44,056 bases of DNA from Marinitenerispora sediminis (GTDB lineage: Bacteria; Actinomycetota; Actinomycetes; Streptosporangiales; Streptosporangiaceae): assembly GCF_003336425.1 (NCBI RefSeq), contig NZ_QEIO01000033.1, positions 1 through 44,056 of the forward strand. Reading direction: 5' to 3'. The translations under genes were made by a program, and so were the position numbers. The first letter of the stretch is position 1. The number at the start of each line of letters is the position of its first letter. Below, one piece after another: positions 8,128-16,127 of the stretch. The notes beneath the pieces were generated by a model. The model worked only from the letters and a program-made list of their open reading frames with translations, did no database searches and was not told where the DNA came from.

Positions 8128-9507
8128 TCAGTCGTGGACGTGCAGCGGCTTGCCGGCGAGTGCGAGGTGCGCCTCGCCCAGCGCCTCCGACTGGGTCGGG
8201 TGCGGGTGGATGAGCTGCGCGACCTCGGAGGGCAGCGCCTCCCAGTTGTAGATCAGCTGGCCCTCGGCGACGAGCTCGCCGACCCGGCTGCCCACCATGT
8301 GGACGCCCAGCACCGGGCCGTCCTTCTGGGCGATGACCTTCACCGCGCCCTGCGTCTGCAGGATCTGGCTCTTGCCGTTGCCGCCCAGGTTGTAGGTGAT
8401 CTCCTGGATCTCGTAGCCGCGCTCCTTGGCGACCTTCGAGGTGATGCCGACCGAGGCGACCTCGGGCTCGCAGTAGGTGACGCGCGGAACGCCGTCGTAG
8501 TCGATGTTCACCGGGTTCAGTCCGGCGATGTGCTCGGCCACGAAGATGCCCTCGGCGAAGCCGACGTGCGCCAGCTGCAGGGTCGGGATGAGGTCGCCCA
8601 CCGCGTAGATGCTGCCCACGCCGGTGTGCAGGTTCTCGTCGACCTGGACGAAGCCGCGCTCCAGCCGCAGGCCCGCCTCCTCGTAGCCCAGGCCCTCGGA
8701 GACCGGGCCGCGGCCGACGGCGACCAGCAGCAGCTCGGCCTCCAGCGACTTGCCGTTCTTCAGGGTGACCGCGACACCGCTGTCGGTGGTCTTCACGGTC
8801 TCGAACGGCGTGCCCAGCTCGTACTTGATGCCGCGCTTGCGGAACGCCCGCTCCAGCAGCTTCGAACTGGACTCCTCCTCCACCGGGACGAGGTGGGGGA
8901 GGGCCTCCACGATGGTGACCTCGGCGCCGTAGGACCGCCACACGCTCGCGAACTCGACCCCGATGACGCCGCCGCCGAGCACGATGACCGACTCCGGCAC
9001 GCGGTCCAGCTTGAGCGCGTCGTCGCTGGAGATGATCTTCTCGCCGTCCAGCTCCAGGCCGGGCAGCGTCTTCGGCTTGGAGCCGGTGGCCAGCAGGATG
9101 TTGCGGCCCTGGTAGACGGCGTCGCCGACGGTGATCTGGTCGGTCCCGGTGAGGCGGCCCTCGCCCTCGACGATGGTGATGCCGCGGCTCTTCAGCAGGC
9201 CGCCCAGGCCGCGGAACAGCCCGCCGATCACCTTGTCCTTGTACTTGTGCACCGCCGCCATGTCGATGCCCTCGAACGTGGCCTTCACACCGAAGGTCTC
9301 GCTGTCGCGCGCGCTCTCCGCCACCTCGGCGGAGTGCAGCAGGGCCTTGGTCGGGATGCAGCCGCGGTGCAGGCAGGTGCCGCCGACCTTGTCTTTCTCG
9401 ATCAGGGCGACGCTCAGGCCCAGCTCGGAGGCGCGCAGCGCGGCCGCGTAGCCGCCGCTGCCGCCGCCCAGGACGACGAGGTCGAAGGTGCCGCCGCTCT
9501 CACTCAC
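8128..9507 (-). CDS. lpdA: dihydrolipoyl dehydrogenase (E3)
   Basis: FAD/NAD-dependent E3 that reoxidises dihydrolipoyl groups on E2 and GcvH. The 459-aa protein has the FAD-binding LGGGSGGYAAAL (13-24), the redox disulfide GGTCLHRGCIPTK (Cys45, Cys50), the NAD-binding LGGGVIGVEFA, the second FAD motif AVGDL, and the C-terminal HPHPTQSEALGE with the catalytic His-Glu pair. The start is GTG (MSESGG) with AGGAG 10 nt upstream. It is upstream of the E2 gene on the same strand but separated from it by a strong hairpin, so coupled transcription is not certain. Confidence 0.97.
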   Translation of the reverse strand: MSESGGTFDLVVLGGGSGGYAAALRASELGLSVALIEKDKVGGTCLHRGCIPTKALLHSAEVAESARDSETFGVKATFEGIDMAAVHKYKDKVIGGLFRGLGGLLKSRGITIVEGEGRLTGTDQITVGDAVYQGRNILLATGSKPKTLPGLELDGEKIISSDDALKLDRVPESVIVLGGGVIGVEFASVWRSYGAEVTIVEALPHLVPVEEESSSKLLERAFRKRGIKYELGTPFETVKTTDSGVAVTLKNGKSLEAELLLVAVGRGPVSEGLGYEEAGLRLERGFVQVDENLHTGVGSIYAVGDLIPTLQLAHVGFAEGIFVAEHIAGLNPVNIDYDGVPRVTYCEPEVASVGITSKVAKERGYEIQEITYNLGGNGKSQILQTQGAVKVIAQKDGPVLGVHMVGSRVGELVAEGQLIYNWEALPSEVAQLIHPHPTQSEALGEAHLALAGKPLHVHD

Positions 9508-9600
9508 GGGAAGGACACTCCTTGGTTTCCGGATCGGTCTGTGTCTTGGTCAGACAATTCGTACGGCCGGCTGCGGATCGCACCCGGCCGTCGTTCCTCT

Positions 9601-11097
9601 TCAGTTGTCGGCATAGGTCTCGGCGATGCGCACCAGTGTGCGCGTCGCCGCCCCGGTGCCGCCCTTGGGGGTGTAGCCGTGCGGTTGGCCCTGGTTGAAG
9701 GCCGGCCCGGCGATGTCGAGATGCGCCCAGCGGACACCGTCCTCGATGAACTCGCGGAGGAACACGCCCGCGCTCAGCATGCCGCCCCAGCGCTCGCCGG
9801 CCACGTTGGCGATGTCGGCGACGGAGGAGTCCAGGCCCTTGCGCAGCTCGTCGGGGAGCGGCATGGGCCAGGCGGACTCGCCGGCCGCGCCGGCGGCGGC
9901 GAGCACGCCGTCGCGGACCTCGTCGTCGTTGGCCATGACCGCGAACACGCGGGTGCCCAGCGCCACCAGCTGCGCGCCGGTGAGCGTGGCGACGTCCACG
10001 ATCAGGTCGGGGCGGTCCTCGTGCGCCCGGACCAGGGCGTCGGCCATGACCAGGCGGCCCTCGGCGTCGGTGTTCAGCACCTCGACGGTCTTGCCGCCGT
10101 AGATGGTCAGGACGTCGGAGGGGCGCTGCGCCGTGCCGCTCGGCATGTTCTCGGCGATGGCGAGGTAGCCGACCACGTTGACCGCGGGCTTCAGTACCGC
10201 GATGGCGCGCAGGGCGGCCAGCACCGCCGCCGCGCCGCCCATGTCGGACTTCATCCAGTCCATGGAGGCGGCGGGCTTCAGCGACAGACCGCCGGAGTCG
10301 AACGTGATGCCCTTGCCCACGAACGCGACGGTCTTCGTGGCCTCGGGGTGGGAGTAGGCGAGCCGGACCAGCCGCGGCGGGTTGGCGGAGCCCTGGCCCA
10401 CGCCGATGATGCCGCCGTAGCCGCCCTCGGCGAGCGCCTGCTCGTCCAGCGTCACGACGTCGATGCCGGTGTCGCGGGCGACCTCCTCGGCGACGCCCGC
10501 CAGGTCCTCGGGGTGCAGGTCGGCCGGGGCGGTGTTGACGAGGTCGCGGGCCAGGTTCACCGACTCGGCGAGGACCAGCGCCCGCTCGGCCGCCGCGTCG
10601 GCGCCGTCGGCGGAGCTGACCAGCAGGAGCTCGGCCGCCCGCGCCGTGTCGTCGGCGTCGGTGCGGTAGCGGTCGAAGGCGTAGTTGCCGAGCAGGGCGC
10701 CCAGTCCCACGGCGGCGGCCTGCTCGGTGGTCTGCGCCGGGAGCGCCAGGGCGACCCGGGCTTTGCCCTCCAGCGCCCGCAGCGCCGCACCGGCCGCACG
10801 GGCCAGCACCTCGGAGGTGACGCCGCTGCCGTCAGCGGGAGCGTCTCCCAGACCGACCGCGACCACCACCGGCGCGGTGACGGCGCCCAGGGCCGGGACG
10901 ACGCGGACCTCCTCCGGGCTGCCGCTGGAACCCAGCAGCTCCAGCGTCCGGGCGAGGCCGCCGGAGAACGCGGAGTCGACGTCGTGAGCGCCCGACGCGG
11001 GCTCCGGTCCGTCGGCTCCGGAGTGGTAGCCGACGACAACCGCGTCGGCGTCGAGCGAACTGGGGGATTCCGTAATGACTGACAGCGACGTGCTCAC
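9601..11097 (-). CDS. pepA: leucyl aminopeptidase (M17)
   Basis: Cytosolic metallo-exopeptidase that removes N-terminal residues; hexameric, two divalent metals. Of 498 residues, the N-terminal domain (1-180) is variable and the C-terminal domain carries the M17 signatures: GKGITFDSGGLSLKP (Lys262, Asp267, Lys274), SDMGGAAAVL and NTDAEGRLVMADAL (Asp344, Glu346, Arg348). The start is a GTG at 11097 without an RBS but with TAGCAT 7 nt upstream, so the mRNA is probably leaderless; the frame stays open further upstream, but those residues look non-coding. lpdA begins 93 nt downstream. Confidence 0.95.
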   Translation of the reverse strand: MSTSLSVITESPSSLDADAVVVGYHSGADGPEPASGAHDVDSAFSGGLARTLELLGSSGSPEEVRVVPALGAVTAPVVVAVGLGDAPADGSGVTSEVLARAAGAALRALEGKARVALALPAQTTEQAAAVGLGALLGNYAFDRYRTDADDTARAAELLLVSSADGADAAAERALVLAESVNLARDLVNTAPADLHPEDLAGVAEEVARDTGIDVVTLDEQALAEGGYGGIIGVGQGSANPPRLVRLAYSHPEATKTVAFVGKGITFDSGGLSLKPAASMDWMKSDMGGAAAVLAALRAIAVLKPAVNVVGYLAIAENMPSGTAQRPSDVLTIYGGKTVEVLNTDAEGRLVMADALVRAHEDRPDLIVDVATLTGAQLVALGTRVFAVMANDDEVRDGVLAAAGAAGESAWPMPLPDELRKGLDSSVADIANVAGERWGGMLSAGVFLREFIEDGVRWAHLDIAGPAFNQGQPHGYTPKGGTGAATRTLVRIAETYADN

Positions 11098-11104
11098 GAA
11101 GTCG

Positions 11105-11110
11105 ATGCTA
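11105..11110 (-). promoter_or_regulatory. -10-like box for leaderless pepA
   Basis: TAGCAT on the minus strand, 7 nt before the GTG at 11097; no Shine-Dalgarno sequence. It supports the chosen start. Confidence 0.55.
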
Positions 11111-11521
11111 GTCCTTGTGACGTGCGGCCGGACACGTGACTCCCGCCGCGCGGCGCCACCGCCGCACCGATCGCGCGAGCCCTCCCGGCGGGCCGCCGAG
11201 GGCGCCCGAGGCGCCGATACGGCCACGCGCCTCGTCCTTCCCGCGGTGGGGGAGGCGGCTCTCGACCTGGGGTTTCGCGCCGCACACCGCCGTGGGGCCG
11301 GGCTCAGCGTCCTGGCCGGCCCGGCGCCCGGCACCGCTCGCGGCCAGTGCGGATCCGTCCCGGCGGGAACGGTCGCACGGGCATCGACGCGCCGGCGCCG
11401 GGAGGGGTTCCGGCCGTGTGAAGAAATGTGACGATGGCGACAAAACCCCAGCAGCGCCCCCGGCGTGGCGGCCCGGGAGGAGCCCACGGAAATCCGGTTG
11501 CCGCGCCGTTTCCGGCCACGT

Positions 11522-11527
11522 TAGCGT
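11522..11527 (+). promoter_or_regulatory. -10-like box for leaderless methyltransferase
   Basis: TAGCGT lies 6 nt before the GTG at 11534. No RBS is present. Confidence 0.5.
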
Positions 11528-11533
11528 CGCGCC

Positions 11534-12430
11534 GTGACCTACGAGCACCCACTGGCGTACCTGCTCGGACTGGAGGGAGTCGCCCTGCTGCGGGCCTTCG
11601 CCGGCGAGCACGACCGGGACTTCGTGGAAGCGCGCATCGCCGAGATCCGCGAACTGCTCGACGACGACTCGCTGGCCGACGCGGCCGTGGCCGTCGATCC
11701 GGTGGACGCGGTCGAGGGGTACCGGGTGTGGTCGGCAAGCTACGACGACGGCCGCAACCCCGCGTTCGACCTCGACGAGCCGGTGGTGGGGGAGATCCTC
11801 GACGCGCTCCCGGCGGGCGTCGCCGTGGACGCCGCGTGCGGCACCGGCCGGTACTCGGCGGTCCTCGCCGGGCGCGGCCACCGGGTCATCGGCGTGGACG
11901 GCACCCCGGAGATGCTCGCCCGGGCCCGCACGCGCGTGCCGGGCGGCACGTTCCTCACGGGCGACCTGCACCGGCTGCCCGTGGCCGGCGCCGGAGCGGA
12001 CCTGGTGGTCTGCGCCCTGGCGCTCACGCACGTCCCCGCACTCGGCCCGGTCCTGGCGGAGTTCGCCCGGGTGCTGCGCCCCGGCGGCCACCTAATCCTC
12101 ACCGACGTCCACCCCGAACGGGTCCTGCGCGGCTCGAACCCGTCCCTGCGCACCCCGGACGGCCGCCCCGGCCGCCTGCCCGGCTACCACCACCCGATCG
12201 GGAGCTATCTGCGGGCGGCCCTGTCCGTCGGCCTGCACCCGCTCCGGTGCGAGGAACCGGCACCGCCGCCCCGGCCGCCGGTCCCGGCCCCGCCACCGGG
12301 GGAGCGGACGCCCGGCCCGTGGGACCTGTGGCCGTGGTCCCTGACCGACCTGGTCCCCGAGGCGGCCCGGGCGGCCGACGCGGGAGTGCCGGCGATGGTC
12401 GTCTGGCATTTCCGACTGGCCGGGTCCTGA
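11534..12430 (+). CDS. class I SAM-dependent methyltransferase
   Basis: Probable small-molecule methyltransferase (298 aa), substrate unknown. An N-terminal extension of about 65 residues is followed by VEGYRVWSASYDDGRNP, then motif I VDAACGTGRYSAVL (about 97-110), motif II VIGVDGTPEMLA, ADLVVCALALTHVP and the post-motif III VLRPGGHLILTDVHP. A Pro-rich insert (about 240-260) precedes the C-terminal WPWSLTDLVPEA. The fold and motif order resemble UbiE/COQ5-like enzymes, but nothing marks a quinone substrate. The start is a GTG with no RBS and TAGCGT 6 nt before it. It stands alone. Confidence 0.8.
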   Translation: MTYEHPLAYLLGLEGVALLRAFAGEHDRDFVEARIAEIRELLDDDSLADAAVAVDPVDAVEGYRVWSASYDDGRNPAFDLDEPVVGEILDALPAGVAVDAACGTGRYSAVLAGRGHRVIGVDGTPEMLARARTRVPGGTFLTGDLHRLPVAGAGADLVVCALALTHVPALGPVLAEFARVLRPGGHLILTDVHPERVLRGSNPSLRTPDGRPGRLPGYHHPIGSYLRAALSVGLHPLRCEEPAPPPRPPVPAPPPGERTPGPWDLWPWSLTDLVPEAARAADAGVPAMVVWHFRLAGS

Positions 12431-12786
12431 CAACGGCGGAGGGGCGGTGACGGGGGCGTCACGGCCCGGGCACCTTGGCGAGGGGCTTCTCCCGTCCCGG
12501 CCGGAGGAGGCCCGAGCGTTCGCGGCGGTCCAACGCGCGCTGCGTGGGAGGAGGGTGAGTCGCTCAGTACTCGCCCTCATGGGCGCTATGGGTAAATCGG
12601 CAGAAGTGGTGCGAAACGGCGCTCGGGCTTGGTAGCGTCCCAGGTCAACGAGACTGCTCCCCGCGCACGCGGGGATGACCCCGCGACGTTGGCCAGAGCC
12701 CGCCGGACGCGCAGCTGCTCCCCGCGCACGCGGGGGTGACCCTGAAGGCGTCCGAGGCGGAGCGGCCGGCAACGGCCGCTCCCCGT
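12431..12786. other. intergenic region containing the CRISPR remnant
   Basis: Between the methyltransferase and cobS stops. Contents: a weak hairpin (12447-12462), a putative CRISPR leader (about 12560-12653, including GGTAAATCGG and CAGGTCAACGAGA before repeat 1) and repeats 1 and 2 with their spacers. No protein gene is supported. Confidence 0.5.
12447..12462 (+). terminator. possible terminator after methyltransferase gene
   Basis: A short perfect 6-bp stem GTGACG / CGTCAC with a 4-nt loop, 17 nt past the stop. It is weak. Confidence 0.3.
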
Positions 12787-12803
12787 CTACGCGGGGATGC
12801 CGC
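12654..12803 (+). CRISPR. three-repeat type I-E-like CRISPR remnant
   Basis: 28-bp repeats start at 12654, 12715 and 12776, an exact 61-bp period, giving two 33-bp unique spacers (12682-12714, 12743-12775). Repeats 1 and 2 differ by one base; repeat 3 is degenerate at both ends and in the loop but keeps the CCCCG/CGGGG hairpin. The sequence (CTGCTCCCCGCGCACGCGGG then GATGACCC) is of the actinobacterial type I-E class. The degenerate last repeat and the relatively AT-richer stretch before repeat 1 place the leader on the left. No cas gene is in the window. The third repeat overlaps the last codons of cobS. Confidence 0.82.
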
Positions 12804-13572
12804 CCCACTGCATGGTCGCCGTCGCCGTCACCAGGGTGACCGTCGTCGCGGTCTCCGACAGGGCGCCCAGGACGTCGCCGGTGATGCCGCCGAGGCGGCG
12901 CACCGCGTGGCGGAGTACCAGGGCGGCGACCGCCAGGCCGGCCGCCAGTGCCGCGAGGAGGCCCGGGCTCGCCAGACCCAGGGGCAGGACGGCGAGGGTG
13001 GCGGCGAGTGCGGCGCTCCGGGGGACCGTGCCCGCGACCAGGGCGCCCAGGCCCTCGGGGCGGGCCGGGGGGATCGCCGGGGTGCACGACCACGTGATGG
13101 CCAGCCGGCCGGTCAGTGCCGCGGTGGCCAGGGCGGCCACGGCGGTGGCCGGTCCCTCCGCTGCCAGGTGGGCGAGGGCGAGGACCTGCGCCAGCAGGGT
13201 CAGGACCAGGGTGATCACGCCGAAGGGCCCGATGTCGGAGCGGCGCATCACCTCCAGGGCGCCCTCCGCGGGGCGCGCGCTACCCAGGCCGTCGGCGAGG
13301 TCGGCCAGGCCGTCCAGGTGCAGTCCCCGGGTCAGCAGCGCCAGCGCGGCCACCGCGAGTACCGCGGCCAGGTGGACGGGCAGCCCGGCCCACACCGCCG
13401 AGGCGAGGGCGAGCCCGCCGGCCAGTGCGAGCGGCAGGCCCACCAGCGGGGCCAGCGCCATGGCCCATCCGGCGGCCGTCCGGTCCACCCGGGTCACGTG
13501 CACCGGGAACACGGTCAGCGTGCCCACCGAGAGGCGCAGGCCGGCCAGGGCGGCGGCCAGGACGGCGGTCAC
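12787..13572 (-). CDS. cobS: adenosylcobinamide-GDP ribazoletransferase
   Basis: Membrane enzyme that joins adenosylcobinamide-GDP to alpha-ribazole (or its phosphate) in the last stage of B12 assembly. The 261-aa protein is very hydrophobic with about six to seven helices. It contains the conserved acidic motif HLDGLADLADGLGS (about residues 93-106), MRRSDIGPFG and the C-terminal RRLGGITGDVLGA. The GTG start overlaps the cobU stop by 4 nt (GTGA), so the two are translationally coupled. The stop and last codons lie inside the degenerate third CRISPR repeat, so the final residues (GGIPA) are repeat-encoded. Confidence 0.93.
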   Translation of the reverse strand: MTAVLAAALAGLRLSVGTLTVFPVHVTRVDRTAAGWAMALAPLVGLPLALAGGLALASAVWAGLPVHLAAVLAVAALALLTRGLHLDGLADLADGLGSARPAEGALEVMRRSDIGPFGVITLVLTLLAQVLALAHLAAEGPATAVAALATAALTGRLAITWSCTPAIPPARPEGLGALVAGTVPRSAALAATLAVLPLGLASPGLLAALAAGLAVAALVLRHAVRRLGGITGDVLGALSETATTVTLVTATATMQWGGIPA

Positions 13573-14663
13573 GGAAGCTGCAGGACGCGGCCGGCCGTCA
13601 CCAGGGCGACCTCCTCGGACTCCGCGGCGAGCAGCTGGTTCAGCCGGCCCAGCCAGTCGCGGAACAGCCGACCGCTGGCCGTCGCGGGCACCACGCCGGA
13701 GCCCACCTCGTTGGTCACCGCCACGACGTAGGCGGAGCAGCCGCGCCAGGCCGACACGAGTTCGGCGACCCGGTTCCAGACCGCCTCCTCGGCGTCGGCT
13801 GGCGGGACCTCCCGCCACAGCCCGCACTCCTCCATGGTCGCGGCCAGCCAGGTGCCGACGCAGTCCAGCAGCACCGCCCCCGCGGCCTCCGCCAGCACGC
13901 CGGCGGCATCCCCGGTCTCCACGGTCCGCCACCACCAGGGGCGGCGCTCCTGGTGGGCCGCCACCCGCTTCGCCCAGTCCGCGTCGTCGCCGGGCCGCGG
14001 ACCGGTGGCCAGGTAGGTGACCTCCGGTTCGCCGAGCATCCGGCGCTCGGCCTCGGCCGACTTTCCCGACCGCGCGCCACCGGTGAGCAGCACCCGGTAC
14101 GGGCCGCGGATCCGCGGCGGCGGCCAGGCCGAGGGCGGGCAGCGCAGTTCCTGGCCGTCGGAGGGGGCGAGCGCTCCCCACAGCCGGGCCCGCCGGGCGA
14201 ACTCGGCCGGCGAGTGCACGCGGTGGTCGCCGCCGAGCGCCACCACGGCGGTCGTGTTGCCCACCACGCCCGCGCGGCGGAGCGCGCCGATGGTCATCGG
14301 CGACTCCACGACGTCGACGAGCGCGACGTCCACCTGCTGCGGCGGGACGGCGGAGCGGGACCCGCCCTCCGCTGCCGCGGGGGCGGCCTCGTCGGGCCGC
14401 GGCTCGGCGGCCGAGGGCGCCGCGTACAGCAGCCGGCCGCCGTCCGGCCCGTCCACCCGCAGTCCGTACGGGGTCTCGGTGGCGGTGTAGCCCGGCGGGA
14501 CGCGGGTCGGCGCGACCCCGGGCGCGGGCAGGGCGAACGCCTGGTCCACGGTCACCCGGACGGGGAGCCGGCGGGCCTGCGTCGCCCGGTTGCACGACGC
14601 GCAGTGGCAGTGCGGAGCGGGCCAGCCGGCCGGACCGGCCGTTCCCGAGAGTCGGATGTGCAC
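13569..14663 (-). CDS. cobU: CobU kinase/guanylyltransferase with N-terminal MBL-like domain
   Basis: C-terminal half (about 188-364) is CobU, which phosphorylates adenosylcobinamide and transfers GMP to it: P-loop LLTGGARSGKS (192-202), VTYLATG, HQERRP, VTNEVGSGVVPATASGR and FRDWLGRLNQLLA. The first ~185 residues resemble the N-terminal metallo-beta-lactamase-like region fused to CobU in other actinomycetes (LSGTAGPAGWPAPHCHCASC, later DVALVDVV and VVALGGDHRVHS). No HxHxDH motif is present, so this part is probably not a hydrolase. GTG at 14663 has no RBS but has TACCTT 6 nt upstream. It is translationally coupled to cobS. Confidence 0.9.
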   Translation of the reverse strand: MHIRLSGTAGPAGWPAPHCHCASCNRATQARRLPVRVTVDQAFALPAPGVAPTRVPPGYTATETPYGLRVDGPDGGRLLYAAPSAAEPRPDEAAPAAAEGGSRSAVPPQQVDVALVDVVESPMTIGALRRAGVVGNTTAVVALGGDHRVHSPAEFARRARLWGALAPSDGQELRCPPSAWPPPRIRGPYRVLLTGGARSGKSAEAERRMLGEPEVTYLATGPRPGDDADWAKRVAAHQERRPWWWRTVETGDAAGVLAEAAGAVLLDCVGTWLAATMEECGLWREVPPADAEEAVWNRVAELVSAWRGCSAYVVAVTNEVGSGVVPATASGRLFRDWLGRLNQLLAAESEEVALVTAGRVLQLP

Positions 14664-14669
14664 GCCCGC

Positions 14670-14675
14670 AAGGTA
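14670..14675 (-). promoter_or_regulatory. -10-like box for leaderless cobU-cobS
   Basis: TACCTT on the minus strand, 6 nt before the GTG at 14663, which supports that start for the cobU-cobS unit. Confidence 0.5.
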
Positions 14676-14743
14676 CCAACTCGGAGCGGGCAACCTGCGG
14701 TTAGGCTCGTGTCGTTCGAGCAGGCTGTGACGGAGGGTGATCC

Positions 14744-14950
14744 ATGGCGTGGAGTTGGCGGTACGAGAGCGCCGAGGGGACCGTACTGCGGGACGAGGCG
14801 CTGCCGGCGGAGCTGTTCTCCTCGCGTGGCGACGCGGAGAGCTGGCTCGGCGAGTTCTGGAAGGAGCTGCGGGCCGGCGGCGCGCAGCAGGTGACGCTGC
14901 TGGAGAACGACACGGTCGTGTACACGATGGGCCTCAACTCGGCCGAGTAG
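14744..14950 (+). CDS. small conserved actinobacterial protein
   Basis: A 68-residue soluble protein, MAWSWRYESAEGT at the N-terminus, with the central DAESWLGEFWKELRAGGAQQ and a C-terminal VTLLENDTVVYTMGL. It resembles a small conserved family that I recall from streptomycetes and relatives; the function is unknown. The start is well supported: GGAGGG lies 6 nt before the ATG, and TAGGCT (14702-14707) is a plausible -10 box. It is divergent from cobU and ends before a strong bidirectional terminator. Confidence 0.85.
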   Translation: MAWSWRYESAEGTVLRDEALPAELFSSRGDAESWLGEFWKELRAGGAQQVTLLENDTVVYTMGLNSAE

Positions 14951-14993
14951 CCCCGCACGCACCGCGCCCTCCGGGCCGGGGCGGGCCGGTGAC

Positions 14994-15029
14994 GGCGGTG
15001 GGGCCGCCCGCCGGGGCGGCCCCACCGCC
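14994..15029. terminator. bidirectional terminator
   Basis: A perfect 16-bp stem (GGCGGTGGGGCCGCCC and its complement) with a 4-nt loop, between the convergent small-protein and aldo/keto reductase genes. Confidence 0.8.
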
Positions 15030-15050
15030 CTCACGCGGTCGGTTCCGGGG

Positions 15051-16052
15051 TCACGGACGCCGTGCGGGGCTCGCCGTGAGCGCCGGGTCGCGCCGGACGC
15101 TGTCGCCGAGGACCTCGTCGATCCGGCGCAGCAGGTCCGCGTCGAGCTTGACCCCCGCCGCCTTGGCGTTGTCCCGCACCTGCTCCGGCCGCGAGGCGCC
15201 GATGATGGCCGAGGACACGTTCTCGTTCTGCAGTACCCACGCCACCGCCAGCTGGGCCATGGTCAGCCCGGCCTCCTTGGCCAGCGGCCGCAGGTCTTGC
15301 ACGCGGCGCACCGTCTCCTCGTCCTCCAGGAACCGGCTGATGGTGTCCCGGCCGCTCTGGTCGGTGGCGCGCGATCCGGCCGGCGGGGCCTGCCCGGGGA
15401 GGTACTTGCCGGTAAGCAGCCCCTGGGCGATCGGCGACCACACGATCTGCCCGATTCCCGCGCGCTCCGAGGCGGGGACGACCTCGGGCTCGATGACCCG
15501 CCACAGCATGTTGTACTGCGGCTGGCTCGACACGATGCGGTCTAGCCCGAGCTCGTCGGCGATCCGCACCGCCTGCTCGATCTCCTCCGCCCGCCACTCC
15601 GAGACGCCGACATAGAGGACCTTGCCCTGCCGCACCAGGTCGTCGAAGGCGCGGAGGGTCTCCTCCAGCGGGGTCGCGTAGTCGAACCGGTGCGCCTGGT
15701 AGAGGTCCAGGTAGTCGGTGCCGAGCCGCCGCAGCGACTCCTCCACGCCGCGGATGATGTGCTTGCGCGACAGGCCGCGGTCGTTCCGGCCCGGGCCCAC
15801 CGGCCAGTACACCTTGGAGAAGATCTCCAGGCCGTCGCGCCGCTCGCCCCTGAGCGCGCGGCCCAGCACCTCCTCGGCCCGGCCCTGCGCGTAGACGTCC
15901 GCGGTGTCGAAGGTCGTGATGCCCTCGTCCAGCGCGGCGCGCACGCAGGCGACCGCGGCCTCCTCCTCGACCTGGGAGCCGTGTGTGATCCAGTTGCCGT
16001 AGGAGATCTCGCTCACGACGAGTCCGCTGCGGCCAAGATGACGGAATTCCAT
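15051..16052 (-). CDS. aldo/keto reductase, K+ channel beta-subunit-like
   Basis: NADPH-dependent oxidoreductase (333 aa) with the TIM-barrel AKR fold. The catalytic tetrad is complete: Asp49 and Tyr54 in FDTADVYA, Lys80 in FSKVYW, His121 in YQAHRFD. Other family blocks are YVGVSEWRAEEI, SSQPQYNMLWR, WSPIAQGLLTGKY and the NADPH-binding IIGASRPEQVRDNAKA. The overall pattern is that of the voltage-gated K+ channel beta-subunit-like AKRs (AKR6/YghZ type). The substrate is unknown. The ATG has no RBS, but TAATCT lies 7 nt upstream on the minus strand. Confidence 0.92.
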   Translation of the reverse strand: MEFRHLGRSGLVVSEISYGNWITHGSQVEEEAAVACVRAALDEGITTFDTADVYAQGRAEEVLGRALRGERRDGLEIFSKVYWPVGPGRNDRGLSRKHIIRGVEESLRRLGTDYLDLYQAHRFDYATPLEETLRAFDDLVRQGKVLYVGVSEWRAEEIEQAVRIADELGLDRIVSSQPQYNMLWRVIEPEVVPASERAGIGQIVWSPIAQGLLTGKYLPGQAPPAGSRATDQSGRDTISRFLEDEETVRRVQDLRPLAKEAGLTMAQLAVAWVLQNENVSSAIIGASRPEQVRDNAKAAGVKLDADLLRRIDEVLGDSVRRDPALTASPARRP

Positions 16053-16059
16053 GTCCCGC

Positions 16060-16065
16060 AGATTA
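16060..16065 (-). promoter_or_regulatory. -10-like box for leaderless aldo/keto reductase
   Basis: TAATCT on the minus strand, 7 nt before the ATG at 16052. Confidence 0.55.
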
Positions 16066-16127
16066 CGGGGGCTGCTTTCGACCGCACCACCCGTCGCCGG
16101 GCCGCCGGCGCCCGCTCGGGCGCCGGC

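Larger units (their letters stand above)
11098..11533. other. divergent intergenic region, pepA / methyltransferase
   Basis: 436 bp with no gene that I can support. Leaderless -10-like boxes lie at both ends (11105-11110 minus strand; 11522-11527 plus strand). The centre is GC-rich and I see no recognisable structure. Confidence 0.45.
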
